Made by a program: the position numbers and the translations under genes. This document shows positions 12,494 to 12,524 of a stretch of 12,524 nucleotides of DNA, piece by piece. This DNA comes from an uncultured Bacilli bacterium. GTDB taxonomy: Bacteria; Bacillota_I; Bacilli_A; RF39; UBA660. Numbering within the stretch: position 1 is the stretch's first letter; every line of letters begins with the position of its first letter. Where the stretch lies: NCBI GenBank assembly GCA_947625715.1, contig CANQPR010000035.1:1-12524 (forward strand), in the 5' to 3' direction. The notes below the pieces were generated by a model. The model searched no databases and had not been told where the DNA came from. It was given only the letters and a program-made list of their open reading frames with translations.

Positions 12494-12524
12494 TTTAATA
12501 TTCTTTCTAGTTAGTTTTTTAACT

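Overview
The window comes from a very AT-rich, endospore-forming member of the Firmicutes. The gene set and order are those of the Bacillus metS-tatD-yabE-ksgA-yabG-veg-spoVG-yabP-yabQ-divIC region, joined directly to the ecfA1-ecfA2-truA-rplM-rpsI end of the ribosomal-protein region. In B. subtilis these two blocks lie far apart, with many more genes between the members. The compaction, short proteins and base composition suggest a reduced-genome, probably gut-associated, uncultured lineage of the Bacilli/Erysipelotrichia type; this is an inference. Genes end in TGA as well as TAA and TAG, and Trp is encoded by TGG, so the standard bacterial code applies, not the Mycoplasma code.

Layout: everything from 945 to 12444 is on the minus strand, so transcription reads right to left. 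In transcription order: metG and tatD (overlapping); a 3D-domain cell-wall protein gene with its own promoter and terminator; rsmA, yabG and veg; spoVG with promoter and terminator; yabP-yabQ (sporulation); divIC (division); two decayed ECF-transporter ATPase genes overlapping truA; three tandem paralogous genes of unknown function with their own sigma-A-type promoter; and rplM-rpsI with a near-consensus promoter. At the left edge, past convergent terminators, are an Xre/Cro-type regulator gene on the plus strand and a divergent, partial PH-domain membrane protein gene on the minus strand.

The most unusual parts are (1) the three-gene paralogous cassette at 1933-4300, inserted between truA and rplM; (2) the ecfA1/ecfA2 pair, still open and translationally coupled but stripped of most ATPase motifs, with ecfT missing; and (3) the position of rsmA directly behind a terminator hairpin with no visible ribosome binding site. 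No tRNA, rRNA, CRISPR array, transposase or integrase was seen. No gene-free stretch exceeds about 140 bases.
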